Below, piece after piece: positions 1 to 10,016 of a stretch of DNA of 64,000 nt. Where the stretch lies: the NCBI GenBank assembly GCA_015491865.1, contig WFVD01000018.1, positions 82,516 through 146,515 of the forward strand. Reading direction: 5' to 3'. Every line of letters begins with the position of its first letter. The first letter of the stretch is position 1. A program made the translations under genes and the position numbers. Origin of the DNA: Gammaproteobacteria bacterium. Lineage in GTDB: Bacteria; Pseudomonadota; Gammaproteobacteria; SZUA-140. The notes beneath the pieces were generated by a model. It saw only the letters and a list, made by a program, of their open reading frames with translations, was not told the DNA's origin and ran no database searches.

Positions 1-1
1 A

Positions 2-412
2 CAAAGGGCCAGAAACGCGGCTGTTTCGCGGGGTGAAACGCTGTTAAAGCAGCTTGAAGCGGGGAGCGATGTGACCGCCCTGGCGGCAGAACAGGCCGCT
101 GAATGGAATGAGACGGCATTGATCAAGCGAAATGATAACAGTGTTAACCACGAGATACTGAACGCGGCATTTCGTATGGTAAAGCCAGCAGAGGGTGAGA
201 CAAAGTGGCGAGGCCTTAAGCTTGCGAATGGCGACTATGCCGTTATTGCCCTTTATCAGGTTAAGGAGGGTGACCTGAGTAATATTGACGAGGCGGTGCG
301 CACGGCATTAAAGGAGCGATTGGAGCGTTCCCGCTCGCAGAGCGAAGGGGCTTATCTGGTGGATAGCCTGAAGCAGCAGGCAAAAATCGTAGAGTACCCT
401 GATAACCTGTAA
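2..412 (+). CDS. ppiD: Peptidyl-prolyl isomerase PpiD, C-terminal part (partial)
   Basis: The reading frame is open to the left edge and ends at a TAA at 410-412, so only the last 136 codons are present. They match the C-terminal region of PpiD, the inner-membrane-anchored periplasmic chaperone of the SurA/parvulin family. The visible part has a helical stretch (ETLLKQLEAGSDVTALAAEQ), then the ending with LANGDYAVIALYQVKEGD and a long charged helix. The parvulin domain and membrane anchor lie outside the window. PpiD helps newly exported outer-membrane proteins fold. The neighbouring fabI, convergent here, is the usual gammaproteobacterial partner, which supports the call. An internal GTG at 71 is not the start. 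Confidence 0.85.
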   Translation, partial: QRARNAAVSRGETLLKQLEAGSDVTALAAEQAAEWNETALIKRNDNSVNHEILNAAFRMVKPAEGETKWRGLKLANGDYAVIALYQVKEGDLSNIDEAVRTALKERLERSRSQSEGAYLVDSLKQQAKIVEYPDNL

Positions 413-490
413 GTAACCTGCTATCAGTCATTTCGTCGCTTAACGCATCGTTATGACAATTGATCAGAGTTTCTTAGTTTTAGTGGATTA

Positions 491-530
491 AAAAAGGGCG
501 ACGGGATAACCATTCCCCGTCGCCCTTTTT
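491..530. terminator. Bidirectional rho-independent terminator between ppiD and fabI
   Basis: The arms 491-505 and 516-530 are perfect inverted repeats (GC core GGGCGACGGG / CCCGTCGCCC) flanked by A5 on the left and T5 on the right. The element can therefore end transcripts from both converging genes. Confidence 0.9.
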
Positions 531-552
531 CAGCGAGGACTGTAAGGGGTAT

Positions 553-1335
553 TTAGATCTGCCCCATCCCCAGAATGTTGTAGCCTGCATCGACATAAGT
601 GATTTCACCCGTAACGCCCGATGCCAGATCAGAGCACATAAATGCCGCTACGTTGCCCACTTCATCGATCGTAACGTTACGACGCATCGGCGAGTTCTTT
701 TCGCCGTAATCGAGGAACTTGCGGAAGTTACTGATGCCTGCTGCTGCAAGTGTTTTGATCGGTCCGGCAGAGATCGCGTTAACACGGATGCCATCAGGGC
801 CGAGGTCATCCGCCATATAGCGTACATTGGCTTCAAGGCTTGCTTTGGCCAGCCCCATCACGTTGTAGTTAGGGATGGTGCGCACGGCTCCGAGATAACT
901 CATGGTTAGCAGCGCACCATCACGCCCCTCCATCATTTTGCAGCCCGCCTTGGCGAGCGCGGCAAAGCTGTAAGAACTGATCTCATGTGCTGTGCGGAAG
1001 CCCTCACGAGTAACGCAATCCAGGTATGGTCCCTCTAACTCTTCCCGAGGCGCAAAGGCAACGGAGTGGACGATGATGTCGAGGTAGTCCCAGAAATTAT
1101 CAAGATGCTCAAAGACACCTTCGATCTCTTTATCGCTTGAAACATCGCACGGTACGACGATTTCAGAGTCGAGTTCGGCCGCGAATTTTTCAACGCGACC
1201 TTTTAATTTCTCATTTTGATAGGTGAATGCCAGTTCGGCACCCTGTTCTCTCATCGCCTTCGCAACACCCCAGGCGATTGAACGGTTGCTGGCGACACCG
1301 ACGATCAGCGCCCTTTTACCTTCTAAAAATCCCAT
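553..1335 (-). CDS. fabI: Enoyl-[acyl-carrier-protein] reductase (NADH) FabI
   Basis: FabI performs the last reduction of each fatty-acid elongation cycle, turning trans-2-enoyl-ACP into acyl-ACP with NADH in the cytoplasm. The 260 residues match the usual length. The N-terminal nucleotide loop [11 protein letters not shown] (13-23) is the FabI-type dinucleotide motif. The catalytic pair is Tyr157 and Lys164 (YNVMGLAK), with a second conserved Tyr147. The [11 protein letters not shown] stretch is the substrate-loop region. It is transcribed alone, convergent with ppiD. By family knowledge this is the triclosan-sensitive type. No unusual residue is seen. Confidence 0.97.
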   Translation of the reverse strand: MGFLEGKRALIVGVASNRSIAWGVAKAMREQGAELAFTYQNEKLKGRVEKFAAELDSEIVVPCDVSSDKEIEGVFEHLDNFWDYLDIIVHSVAFAPREELEGPYLDCVTREGFRTAHEISSYSFAALAKAGCKMMEGRDGALLTMSYLGAVRTIPNYNVMGLAKASLEANVRYMADDLGPDGIRVNAISAGPIKTLAAAGISNFRKFLDYGEKNSPMRRNVTIDEVGNVAAFMCSDLASGVTGEITYVDAGYNILGMGQI

Positions 1336-1363
1336 ATCACACCTTCGCTATTTCAGACTGTCC

Positions 1364-1369
1364 ATTATA
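1364..1369 (-). promoter_or_regulatory. Possible -10 element for fabI
   Basis: A perfect TATAAT on the minus strand lies about 30 bases upstream of the fabI ATG. The -35 position holds only a T-rich stretch, so the promoter is tentative. The rest of 1336-1593 holds the divergent upstream regions of fabI and the peptide transporter operon, with no gene that I can support. Confidence 0.35.
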
Positions 1370-1593
1370 AGCCAATAAGGTACCGAAAAAAGAGTGCCAC
1401 GGGAAGGGGTATCGGTAAAAGCCAGGGTAACAGTGACGTTGACTCTGTTATAAAATGACAGCACAGCTTGCTTGTTCTAAGCAGAGAAGCTCGTTATTCT
1501 TGGGGGTGAACCACGCCCGTATCTATATTGGCAAGCGAGCGCTGTGGAGTGTGGTCATGTGATGGCATTTTTTTGTAAAAGGCGGATGCATTA

Positions 1594-3471
1594 ATGGAAC
1601 GGCGCTTTACGGTTAAAGACTTTTCAAACTTCATCTTTCTTTCACTGCTGGCAGTGATGATCCTGCTGACAATGTATATGATTGATCGCCAGTGGAGCAA
1701 GATGGCGCAGATGGAGCGTGTGATGCAGGAACAGGCAGATAGCATGCGTGAACTGCGTTCATTAGTGCGCAATGTTGATAAGCGAATTCAGAGCGGTCAT
1801 ATTAATGCTGCTATCGCTGGCAGCCCAGAAACCGTTGACGATGATATTCCCGCCGCTTTTCGTCGCGCCAAAATAGCCGTAGATCAGCCCGACTACCACG
1901 AAGGGGACTGGCACGTACAGGCCTTCGGACTGAATCTGAAAACGATGACCCCGCTGGTCTCGTCAGATGTCTACGCTTCCAATGTGCAGAGCTATGTAAT
2001 GGAGTCGCTGCTAATACGTGACCCGGACACACTGGAGTGGGTGGGGCTGATTGCCCGTTCATGGGATGTGAGTGACGATGGATTAAAGCTAACATTCAGA
2101 CTGCGTAAGGATGTTGTTTTTTCTGACGGTCAACCATTGACCAGTGATGATGTGGTCTTCACCTTCGATTTTATTATGAATGAGACCATCGCCGCACCAC
2201 GTGCACGCGCCTACTTTGAAAAGATGAAATCGGTAACGGCACTGGACGATTACACCGTTGTGTTTGAATTCAAGGAACCCTACTTTAACGCCCTGTCTCT
2301 GGCGGGTGGCATGTCCATCATGGCGCGCCATTTCTATGAGCCTTACCTGCAGACCCCTGAAATTTTCAATCAATCGAAAGGGCTGCTGCTAGGGTCCGGC
2401 CCCTATCGTCTGCAGGATCCCAAAGGGTGGACGCCCGATCTGGGGATGGTTGAACTGGAACGCAACCCACGATATTGGGGGCCGATCCTGCCGGCATTTG
2501 ATCGTCTACTCTGGAAAGTGATTGAAAACGACAGTGCGCGGTTGACCACCTTCCGAAATGGTGAAATCGATATCTATAGTGCTCGTCCGCGCGAATATAA
2601 AGCGCTGCTTGATGATGGTGAGCTGAACGATCGTACCCGGCACTTTGAATATATGAGTCCGACCGCCGGATATAGTTATATCGGCTGGAATCAGGGCAGT
2701 GTCGATCAACCGTCACGTTTTGCCGACAAGCGTGTGCGCCAGGCGATGACCTACCTCACTGATCGCAAACGTATCATTGATGAAATCATGCTCGGTTATG
2801 GCGAAGTGGCGATCAGCCCCTTTAACCCCCGCAGCCACCAGCATAACAAGGCGCTTACTGCGCGCGACTATGACCCGGAAAAGGCAAAGGCGCTGCTGAA
2901 AGAGGCCGGCTATGAGGACCGCAATGGAGACGGCGTACTGGAAGATGCCAACGGGGAACCGTTTGAGTTTGAGCTGGTCTATTTTCAGGGGAATGAAGAC
3001 ACTAAGCGTATTGTGCTGTTTCTGAAAGACCTTTATGCCGGTGCCGGGGTGTTACTGCACCCTAAACCTACGGAGTGGTCGGTGATGCTGGATCTACTCG
3101 GTAAGCGCAACTTTGATGCGATCACCCTCGGTTGGTCGAGCGGTGTCGAGACCGATATCTTTCAGATGTTTCATGGCAGTCAGACTGAAAATGGTGGCGA
3201 TAATTTTGTCGGCAATAAAAACCCGGCGCTGGATAAGTTGATCGATGAAGCGCGTGCCACGGTGGATGAGACGAAGCGTATGCCGCTATGGCAACAGACT
3301 GAAGCGATCATGTACGATGATCAGCCCTACACCTTTTTGATGCGTCGTAAATCGATGGTCTTTATCGACAAACGCATCCATAACATTGCGCAGACCAAAC
3401 TGGGGTTGAATGCCGGCTTTGTACCGGTCGAGTGGTATGTGCCACTGGAAATGCAGAAGTACAGCGACTAA
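1594..3471 (+). CDS. Membrane-anchored peptide-binding protein of ABC importer (SBP family 5)
   Basis: This is the substrate-binding component of an oligopeptide/dipeptide-type importer and the first gene of a five-gene operon. The SBP family 5 signature is at about 168-192 (LRKDVVFSDGQPLTSDDVVF). The C-terminal half has the usual DPEKAKALLKEAGY element followed by the second lobe. It lacks a cleavable signal or lipobox. The N-terminus instead has one hydrophobic helix (about 12-30), then a charged heptad-like helix (about 31-66), predicting a coiled coil that holds the domain away from the inner membrane. At 625 residues it is longer than DppA/OppA and near YejA size. The exact peptide or other ligand cannot be read from sequence. 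Confidence 0.85.
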   Translation: MERRFTVKDFSNFIFLSLLAVMILLTMYMIDRQWSKMAQMERVMQEQADSMRELRSLVRNVDKRIQSGHINAAIAGSPETVDDDIPAAFRRAKIAVDQPDYHEGDWHVQAFGLNLKTMTPLVSSDVYASNVQSYVMESLLIRDPDTLEWVGLIARSWDVSDDGLKLTFRLRKDVVFSDGQPLTSDDVVFTFDFIMNETIAAPRARAYFEKMKSVTALDDYTVVFEFKEPYFNALSLAGGMSIMARHFYEPYLQTPEIFNQSKGLLLGSGPYRLQDPKGWTPDLGMVELERNPRYWGPILPAFDRLLWKVIENDSARLTTFRNGEIDIYSARPREYKALLDDGELNDRTRHFEYMSPTAGYSYIGWNQGSVDQPSRFADKRVRQAMTYLTDRKRIIDEIMLGYGEVAISPFNPRSHQHNKALTARDYDPEKAKALLKEAGYEDRNGDGVLEDANGEPFEFELVYFQGNEDTKRIVLFLKDLYAGAGVLLHPKPTEWSVMLDLLGKRNFDAITLGWSSGVETDIFQMFHGSQTENGGDNFVGNKNPALDKLIDEARATVDETKRMPLWQQTEAIMYDDQPYTFLMRRKSMVFIDKRIHNIAQTKLGLNAGFVPVEWYVPLEMQKYSD

Positions 3472-3492
3472 GACTGACCAGCGATCGCGTTA

Positions 3493-4875
3493 ATGCACAT
3501 TTATCTTCTGAGACGGCTACTGTTGATGATCCCTACCTTACTGGGGATCACCATTGTGGTATTCACCGTGATGGCCTCTGCACCCGGCGGCATCAGCGCA
3601 CAGAGCCTGGTGGAGGGGCAGAACCTGGAACCGCAGGCGAAGAAGGCGCTGGAGGATTATTACAACCGCCTCTATGGATTAGATTCGCCAGCACCGGTAC
3701 AGTACCTGCGTTGGCTCAACAACGTTTCACCTGTCGGTTTTACCTTTGATGAGAATAACGAGATCGACGGTTTTTCACTCTTTAAAGGCTCGGATCTGGG
3801 GGATAGCTTTCGCTACGGCCGCCCGGTGATGGATCTGATCAAAGAGCGCGTGCCGATCACGATGTTGCTGAATGTGATCTCCATTCCGCTGATCTATATC
3901 ATAGCGATCGCGATCGGCGTGCGAGCCGCTATGCATCGTGGGCAGCCGTTTGATGTCGGCTCCAGCGTGGTGATGCTCGGCCTGTGGTCAGTGCCCACCA
4001 TGTTAACCGGAGTGATGTTGATCGGTTTTTTCTCCAGTGACCAGTATTGGCACTGGTTTCCCACCTCCGGCCTTAATCAGCGTGAGGCGTTAGATATGGT
4101 CTTCCTGCCGCACTGGGGCTCTTTTGTGGATGTGTTGTGGCTGTTTGTCTATAGCAGCATCGGTGCGATGCTGATGGTCTGGTTGAGTCGCCTTCAGTCG
4201 GTACAGCTACGCACGGGTGTGATGGCAGCAATGGGAGTGACAATGGCGGTGCTCATGGTTAACGCACTGCCAGGCGGGGGGGGCGTGTCGGCCTACCTCT
4301 TTTTAGGGGTTACGCTGGGGCTGTTATTTGCACTGATCGCCTATACCGATTACCTCGCACTACGCCTGGTGGTGATGGGAAGCATTGGGATCGCAATCGG
4401 CACCGTGCTCTTCTTTATGTTTCAGAGCGAAGGCTTTGTGCGCGGGTTTTTTCTTGATCGCACCTGGCACCTTATCCTCCCTGTCATCTGCCTCACCTAC
4501 GGCGGCTTCGCCTTTCTCACCAAACTCACCCGAACCGCCGTGCTTGAAAACCTGCTGGCTGACTACGCCCGCACCGCGCGCGCCAAAGGGGTGAGTGAGC
4601 AGGATGTGTTATGGCGGCATGTCTTTCGCAACAGCCTGTTGCCGTTGATCACAGTGTCGGCCACACTGCTCCCCGGCCTGCTCGGTGGCTCGGTGATTGT
4701 AGAGAGTATCTTCAGTATCGATGGCATGGGTAAACTTGCCATTGAGGCGGTGAAGGGGCGTGACCGTGAACTGGTACTGTCGATAACACTCATCAGTGGC
4801 GTGTTAACGCTGGTCGGTTATCTGATTGCCGACCTCTGTTACGCGCTGGCAGACCCGCGGGTGAATTATGACTAA
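3493..4875 (+). CDS. Peptide ABC transporter permease, OppB/DppB type, enlarged
   Basis: This is an inner-membrane permease of the binding-protein-dependent class. It starts with the typical YLLRRLLLMIPTLLGITIVV helix and ends with the EAA loop region (DYARTARAKGVSEQDVLWRH, about residues 356-375) that docks on the ATPase. At 460 residues it exceeds the usual 300-365. The surplus is a hydrophobic segment of roughly 90-140 residues (about 215-320), predicting several extra membrane helices before the conserved HLILPVICLTYG helix. It follows the binding protein by 21 bases and precedes the second permease by 27, so all five genes are probably co-transcribed. Confidence 0.88.
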   Translation: MHIYLLRRLLLMIPTLLGITIVVFTVMASAPGGISAQSLVEGQNLEPQAKKALEDYYNRLYGLDSPAPVQYLRWLNNVSPVGFTFDENNEIDGFSLFKGSDLGDSFRYGRPVMDLIKERVPITMLLNVISIPLIYIIAIAIGVRAAMHRGQPFDVGSSVVMLGLWSVPTMLTGVMLIGFFSSDQYWHWFPTSGLNQREALDMVFLPHWGSFVDVLWLFVYSSIGAMLMVWLSRLQSVQLRTGVMAAMGVTMAVLMVNALPGGGGVSAYLFLGVTLGLLFALIAYTDYLALRLVVMGSIGIAIGTVLFFMFQSEGFVRGFFLDRTWHLILPVICLTYGGFAFLTKLTRTAVLENLLADYARTARAKGVSEQDVLWRHVFRNSLLPLITVSATLLPGLLGGSVIVESIFSIDGMGKLAIEAVKGRDRELVLSITLISGVLTLVGYLIADLCYALADPRVNYD

Positions 4876-4902
4876 TGGCGATATGATCGATGGTGTGCTG
4901 CA

Positions 4903-6129
4903 ATGAGCCATAAAGCCGAGGCGGTGGTCACTGAAAGCTCACTGGCCGATGAACGCCAGAGTGAACGGGCGGCCAACCGCAGTTATGCTGCGCAGGTGTT
5001 GCGCGAGGCCTTTACCCAGTGGGGCGCGCGCTTTGGCCTGTTCTGGATCGCCATTCTCGCTGTTGTGGCGGTGTTTGCCCCCTTTCTTGCCAATAGCCAT
5101 CCACTGTTACTGAGTGAAGGATCGGTGATCAGTAGCCCCATGTTGCGTTATCTGACGGTGGGTGATGTGGTGATGTTGGCCGTTTTTGTTACCGTAGTCG
5201 TGCTGATGTTTATTCGCATCCGCTTTTATAAAAAGGTGATCATGCTGCTGGTGACAGGAACGCTCACCACCATCATCGCCTTTATAGTGGTCTCGCCACC
5301 GCAGTTAACAGTCTATGATCAATACCGCGTGAAGCAGGCGGCGGGCGCTTACGACTGGGTGATTCACGCCCCGATCCCCTATTCTCCCAAAGACTATATT
5401 CGAGACGCGGGTGATACAGGGCTAGAGGCGCCGCTCGCTTCAACGGAGCGCACACACTGGTTTGGTACTGAAGAGAACGGTTCGGATGTGTTAAGCCGTA
5501 TGATTCACGCCTCACGCATCGCACTCGGCATCGGCTTTGTCGCGACCGGCATCGCGCTGTTGATTGGTATTATCATGGGGGGGCTGATGGGGTTCTTCTC
5601 AGGCATCGTCGATATGATCGGCATGCGCCTGATGGAGATCTTTGAGGCGGTGCCGACGCTCTTTCTGCTGCTCACCTTTGTCGCCTTCTTTGATCGCAGC
5701 CTCTATGTGATGATGGTGATCATCGGCATCACGAGCTGGCCCGGTTACGCACGTTTTGTGCGCGCCGAATTCCTGCGCCTGCGACAGCAGGAGTTTGTTC
5801 AGGCTGCGACCGCCTGCGGCCTGCCGCTACGTTCGATCCTGTTTCGTCACATGTTACCAAATGGTATCGCCCCCATTCTTGTAGCGGCAAGTTTTGGTGT
5901 TGCCTCCGCTATCCTTGCTGAAGCGACTTTGAGTTTCCTCGGGCTGGGGCTGGTCGATGACCCATCATGGGGGCAGATGTTAAACCAGGCGGTGCAGTCA
6001 TCCACCTTCAACTGGTGGATGGCACTCTTCCCCGGTGGTGCCATCTTTCTCACTGTCTTTGCTTACAACCTGATGGGTGAGTCACTGCGTGACGCGATTG
6101 ACCCCAACCTTAAGAAGTCGGCCGGGTAG
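4903..6129 (+). CDS. Peptide ABC transporter permease, OppC/DppC type, enlarged
   Basis: This is the second permease of the importer. The OppC hallmarks are present: the helix after Arg-Phe-Gly near residue 45, HWFGTEENGSDVLSRMI (about 186-202) in place of the common GTD-GRDVLSR motif, and the EAA loop EFVQAATACGLPLRSILFRH. At 408 residues it is longer than the 290-345 usual. The extra part lies between the first helix and the GTEENGSDV motif and contains two additional hydrophobic segments (about 86-104 and 109-128). Both permeases of this system are enlarged, suggesting a distinct subclass. The next gene begins 4 bases after the stop. Confidence 0.88.
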   Translation: MSHKAEAVVTESSLADERQSERAANRSYAAQVLREAFTQWGARFGLFWIAILAVVAVFAPFLANSHPLLLSEGSVISSPMLRYLTVGDVVMLAVFVTVVVLMFIRIRFYKKVIMLLVTGTLTTIIAFIVVSPPQLTVYDQYRVKQAAGAYDWVIHAPIPYSPKDYIRDAGDTGLEAPLASTERTHWFGTEENGSDVLSRMIHASRIALGIGFVATGIALLIGIIMGGLMGFFSGIVDMIGMRLMEIFEAVPTLFLLLTFVAFFDRSLYVMMVIIGITSWPGYARFVRAEFLRLRQQEFVQAATACGLPLRSILFRHMLPNGIAPILVAASFGVASAILAEATLSFLGLGLVDDPSWGQMLNQAVQSSTFNWWMALFPGGAIFLTVFAYNLMGESLRDAIDPNLKKSAG

Positions 6130-6132
6130 CAG

Positions 6133-7815
6133 ATGTTACTGCAAGTAGACAATCTTAAGACCTACCTTCGTGTCGGCAAAAACAGAGTTAAGGCGGTCGA
6201 TGGTATCAGCTTTAATATCGATAAAGGGGAGATCTTCTGTCTGGTAGGGGAGTCCGGTAGTGGAAAATCGATCACTGCACTTTCAGTGATTCAGCTCATC
6301 CCTAAAGAGATCTGTAGCCACCCCGATGGGCGTATCATTTTCCGTGGTGGTAACCTGGATGAGAATGGCACGCGTGAAGCGCTGGATATGCTCACCCTGG
6401 ACGAAGAGAAAAAGCGCCAGGTGTGTGGTGCACGCATTGCAATGATCTTTCAGGAACCGATGACCTCGCTCAACCCCGTCTTTACTGTAGGTGATCAGAT
6501 CATTGAAGTACTTCAGATCCACCGGCCTGATATGAGTGATGCTGAGGCGCGCAAGCGCGCGATCGCTGCACTTGAACAGGTGCAGATCCCTGAGCCTGAA
6601 GTGCGCGTCGATGAATTCCCTCACCGCCTCTCCGGCGGCCAGCGCCAGCGTGTGATGATCGCGATAGCGATGGCCTGTGAACCAGATCTGCTGATTGCCG
6701 ATGAGCCGACCACTGCGCTGGATGTCACCGTACAGGCGGAGATCTTACGTCTGATGAAAGCGTTGCAGGAACGAAATGGAATGAGCATCCTCTTCATCAC
6801 CCACGACTTTGGGGTGGTGGCAAAGATGGCCGACCGAGTCGCGGTGATGCGCAAGGGTAAGATTGTAGAAGAGGGCGCATTACAGCAGGTGCTGCATCAG
6901 CCAGAACATGATTACACCAGACAGCTATTGGCGGCGCTGCCTGAGAATCTCAAGCGCCAACGTGATCTACAGTTAGTCGAGAATCCATCGTTGGCAAAAT
7001 TGACTGAAGTGGCATCGGCGCAGCCACCGTTAATCGATGTGCAGCAGCTCGAAGTCTACTTTCCAGTTAAAAAAGGACTTTTTCGCCGCACTGTTGATCA
7101 TGTTAAAGCAGTTGATGGCGTCGATCTCGAGATTCCCAGAGGACAACTACTGGCGCTGGTCGGGGAATCGGGCTGTGGTAAGACCACGCTCGGACGTGCG
7201 ATCCTGCGTCTGGTCGATTCAACTGCTGGCACGATCTCATTCAATCAGCAAGCGATCACCCGGCTGCCGCGTAAAGCGATGATCCCATTTCGCCGTAATA
7301 TGCAGATCATCTTTCAGGACCCCATGTCGTCACTCAACCCGCGCATGACGATCGTGAGCACCCTCATTGAGCCGATGGCCGTGCACGGCATTGGCGAGTC
7401 CAAAGAGGAGCGGATCGAGATTGCGCGCAAGATTCTACAGCGGGTGCAACTGGATGGTGACCATCTGTGGCGCTACCCGCATGAATTTTCCGGTGGTCAA
7501 CGACAGCGCATCGGCCTCGCACGCGCGCTGGTGCTGGATCCAGCATTTATTGTCTGTGATGAGGTGACCAGCGCGCTCGATGTTTCAGTGCAGGCCGAAG
7601 TGTTACAGCTGCTAATGGAGCTACGTGCGGAAAAGGGACTCACACTGCTCTTTATCACACATGACATCAGTGTGGTTGAGTACATTAGTGATGAGATGGC
7701 GGTAATGCATGGCGGCAAGATTGTGGAACGAGGCCCGACCGCTGATATTTGCCGCAATCCACAGCAGCAATATACCCAGAATCTGCTCTCTGCAGTTCCG
7801 CGTCTAATACTATAA
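6133..7815 (+). CDS. Double ABC ATPase of peptide importer (DppD-DppF fusion, YejF-like)
   Basis: Two complete ATP-binding cassettes are fused in one chain. The first has Walker A GESGSGKS (39-46), signature LSGGQRQR and Walker B LLIADEPT. The second has Walker A GESGCGKT (344-351), signature FSGGQRQR and Walker B FIVCDEVT, where the usual DEPT proline is valine. The 560-residue length is close to YejF. It would power the permeases encoded just upstream. Neither half carries the C-terminal cysteine-rich oligopeptide-transporter extension: after the second cassette the protein ends at AVPRLIL. This contrasts with the next gene. Confidence 0.92.
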   Translation: MLLQVDNLKTYLRVGKNRVKAVDGISFNIDKGEIFCLVGESGSGKSITALSVIQLIPKEICSHPDGRIIFRGGNLDENGTREALDMLTLDEEKKRQVCGARIAMIFQEPMTSLNPVFTVGDQIIEVLQIHRPDMSDAEARKRAIAALEQVQIPEPEVRVDEFPHRLSGGQRQRVMIAIAMACEPDLLIADEPTTALDVTVQAEILRLMKALQERNGMSILFITHDFGVVAKMADRVAVMRKGKIVEEGALQQVLHQPEHDYTRQLLAALPENLKRQRDLQLVENPSLAKLTEVASAQPPLIDVQQLEVYFPVKKGLFRRTVDHVKAVDGVDLEIPRGQLLALVGESGCGKTTLGRAILRLVDSTAGTISFNQQAITRLPRKAMIPFRRNMQIIFQDPMSSLNPRMTIVSTLIEPMAVHGIGESKEERIEIARKILQRVQLDGDHLWRYPHEFSGGQRQRIGLARALVLDPAFIVCDEVTSALDVSVQAEVLQLLMELRAEKGLTLLFITHDISVVEYISDEMAVMHGGKIVERGPTADICRNPQQQYTQNLLSAVPRLIL

Positions 7816-7821
7816 AAATAG

Positions 7822-9852
7822 ATGAATAGCCCAGTGATCAGCCCACTGCTAAGCGTTGAAAACCTCGTTACCCGCTTTGAAAATAATGAGCAGACGGTCT
7901 GTGTCGTCGATGGTGTTAGCCTTACGATTCAACGTGGTGAGACTTATGCGTTACTGGGTGAATCGGGCTGCGGAAAATCGATCACCTCATTTTCGATTAT
8001 GCGCCTGTTACCACCAGCGGGGCGGGTGGTGGCCGGGCGGGTACTCTTTGATGGTGAAGATCTCATGCAGCTGTCGGATGATGCGATGCGGCGTATACGT
8101 GGCCGCCGTGTGGCAATGATCTTTCAGGAGCCGATGAGCTCGCTTAACCCTGTTGTGACGATCGGTGAACAGATCGCAGAGTCGGTGCGGCTTCATCAAG
8201 GCTTAAAGGGACACGTAGTGAAAGAGAAGGTTGTTGCGCTACTCAATGATGTCGGCATTGCAGATTCGCAACAGCGCTACGGTGACTACCCACACCAGCT
8301 CTCAGGCGGGATGAAGCAGCGCGTGATGATCGCCATCGCCCTGGCGGGGGAGCCTGAACTGCTGATTGCTGATGAACCGACGACAGCGCTCGATGTGACG
8401 ATTCAGGCGCAGGTGCTTGCCTTGCTCAAAACACTACAGCAGAAGCGCGGCATGGCGCTGCTGTTGATCACCCATGACCTCGGGGTGGTCTCCACCATGG
8501 CAGACAGGGTCGGGGTGATGTATGCGGGGCAGCTGGTTGAGGAGGCGACACGTGAACAGTTTATTACTGCAGCGAAGCACCCTTATAGCCAGAAACTGTT
8601 TGAGTCGCTGCCCGATATTAAAAAACGAGAGCAGCCACTCGCGGTGATTCATGGTGCGGTGCCATCACTGACAGAAAAATTTCCCGGTTGTCGCTTTGCC
8701 GCACGTTGTGATTTCAGTGATGATCGTTGTCACCAGCAGCTGCCGCCGTGGTTTGATCTCGGGGAGGGGCAGCGGGCGCGTTGCCACCGCTTTGATTCCA
8801 CTACACACTCGGCTGTTAACAGCGGCGCGCACCATCTGCCCGGTCAAAGCTGGCAGAAAAATACCAGACTTTCTGCTGTGACAACGCTACTCGATGTGAA
8901 GGATCTTAAAGTACACTTTCAGCTTCGGCAGGGGATTTTTAGCCGTCAAAGCGGTTCTCTCTATGCAGTGGATGGGGTCTCGTTGCAGCTTAACAGGGGT
9001 GCGACCATTGCTCTGGTGGGTGAATCTGGCTGTGGTAAAACCACTGTCGGTAAAGCGATTCTGCAACTGACTCGACCAACAGGTGGTGAGGTGTTATTTG
9101 CCGGGGAGGATCTCTGTCAACTCAGTGAAGCGGCACTGCGTAACAGGCGAAATGAGTTTCAGATCATCTTTCAGGACCCCTTCTCTTCGATGAATCCGCG
9201 CATGAAGGTGGCTGAGATCATTCGCGAAGGGATGGTAACACTGGCGATAGGCACAGCTGCCGAACAGTCGGCACGCATCGATCAACTACTCACGCAGGTC
9301 GGTTTGCCACTCGAGGCGCGTAACCGTTATCCACATGAGTTCTCCGGTGGGCAGCGTCAGCGCATCTGTATTGCACGTGCGCTGGCAGTCAACCCCAAAC
9401 TGATTATCTGTGATGAACCGACCAGTGCGCTGGATGTTTCAGTACAGGCGCAGATTCTTAATCTGTTGAAGCAGCTACAGCGTGAGATGGGACTCTCGTA
9501 TCTTTTTATTACACATAACCTGTCGGTCGTCGCCTATCTTGCCGATGAAGTTGCGGTGATGTATCTCGGCCGTATTGTTGAACAGGGAGGAGTAGATGAA
9601 CTTCTTAACCATCCCAAACACCCTTATACACAGGCGTTAATCTCTGCCATCCCGACGGTTAATAAAGAGGATGGGCGTGAGGTTATTCAACTGCAGGGAG
9701 AGCTTCCCTCGCCTGCAGCACCGCCAGCAGGGTGTCATTTTCACACCCGCTGCCCACGGGTGATGGCTCAATGTCGTAACAGCTATCCAGCCAGTTTGTT
9801 ATTAAGTGATAGCCATCGCGTGAGTTGTTTTTTATATTCAGAGAACTCATAG
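7822..9852 (+). CDS. Second double ABC ATPase of peptide importer, with two Cys4 modules
   Basis: This is another two-cassette fusion, starting 6 bases after the previous gene. Walker A motifs are GESGCGKS (46-53) and GESGCGKT (400-407); signatures are LSGGMKQR and FSGGQRQR; both Walker B motifs have DEPT. Each cassette is followed by the oligopeptide-transporter C-terminal module with four cysteines: C290, C296, C303, C321 and C638, C644, C651, C669. The spacing (6, 7, 18) is identical in both. In some Dpp-type importers, cysteines of this module bind an Fe-S cluster, so two clusters are possible. At 676 residues it is longer than YejF. With the preceding gene, the operon encodes four ATPase domains for one permease pair. 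Confidence 0.92.
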   Translation: MNSPVISPLLSVENLVTRFENNEQTVCVVDGVSLTIQRGETYALLGESGCGKSITSFSIMRLLPPAGRVVAGRVLFDGEDLMQLSDDAMRRIRGRRVAMIFQEPMSSLNPVVTIGEQIAESVRLHQGLKGHVVKEKVVALLNDVGIADSQQRYGDYPHQLSGGMKQRVMIAIALAGEPELLIADEPTTALDVTIQAQVLALLKTLQQKRGMALLLITHDLGVVSTMADRVGVMYAGQLVEEATREQFITAAKHPYSQKLFESLPDIKKREQPLAVIHGAVPSLTEKFPGCRFAARCDFSDDRCHQQLPPWFDLGEGQRARCHRFDSTTHSAVNSGAHHLPGQSWQKNTRLSAVTTLLDVKDLKVHFQLRQGIFSRQSGSLYAVDGVSLQLNRGATIALVGESGCGKTTVGKAILQLTRPTGGEVLFAGEDLCQLSEAALRNRRNEFQIIFQDPFSSMNPRMKVAEIIREGMVTLAIGTAAEQSARIDQLLTQVGLPLEARNRYPHEFSGGQRQRICIARALAVNPKLIICDEPTSALDVSVQAQILNLLKQLQREMGLSYLFITHNLSVVAYLADEVAVMYLGRIVEQGGVDELLNHPKHPYTQALISAIPTVNKEDGREVIQLQGELPSPAAPPAGCHFHTRCPRVMAQCRNSYPASLLLSDSHRVSCFLYSENS

Positions 9853-9931
9853 GCAAAGCGTAGTGGTAATTTTTCTATTTTGCTTTTCTCTGAAATGACT
9901 ATCGAACCTTATACGCGTTTGAAGATGAGTT

Positions 9932-9960
9932 TTGCGAATGTCAAATGTTGTGACTATAAT
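9932..9960 (+). promoter_or_regulatory. Sigma70-type promoter for the H1-like gene
   Basis: TTGCGA at 9932-9937 and a perfect TATAAT at 9955-9960 are separated by 17 bases. Transcription should begin near 9966-9968, giving a leader of about 78 bases that starts almost exactly at the long inverted repeat described next. Confidence 0.65.
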
Positions 9961-9965
9961 GTCGC

Positions 9966-10016
9966 GCCTCTGATTAAATTATAAGTAAAGTTATATTTTC
10001 TGGTTTAATCAGAGGC
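9966..10016 (+). promoter_or_regulatory. Long hairpin at the 5' end of the H1-like transcript
   Basis: A perfect 13-base inverted repeat (GCCTCTGATTAAA at 9966-9978, TTTAATCAGAGGC at 10004-10016) encloses a 25-base A/T-rich loop. Its left arm begins at the predicted start of transcription. It is followed by CGAATTTTTT, so it could act as an attenuator. Alternatively it could be a 5' stem that stabilises the mRNA. Confidence 0.6.

Noticed and set aside
1439..1456. TTGACT followed by TATAAAAT before the peptide transporter operon
   Set aside because: The spacing is only a few bases, so they cannot form one promoter; no proper partner box was found for either.
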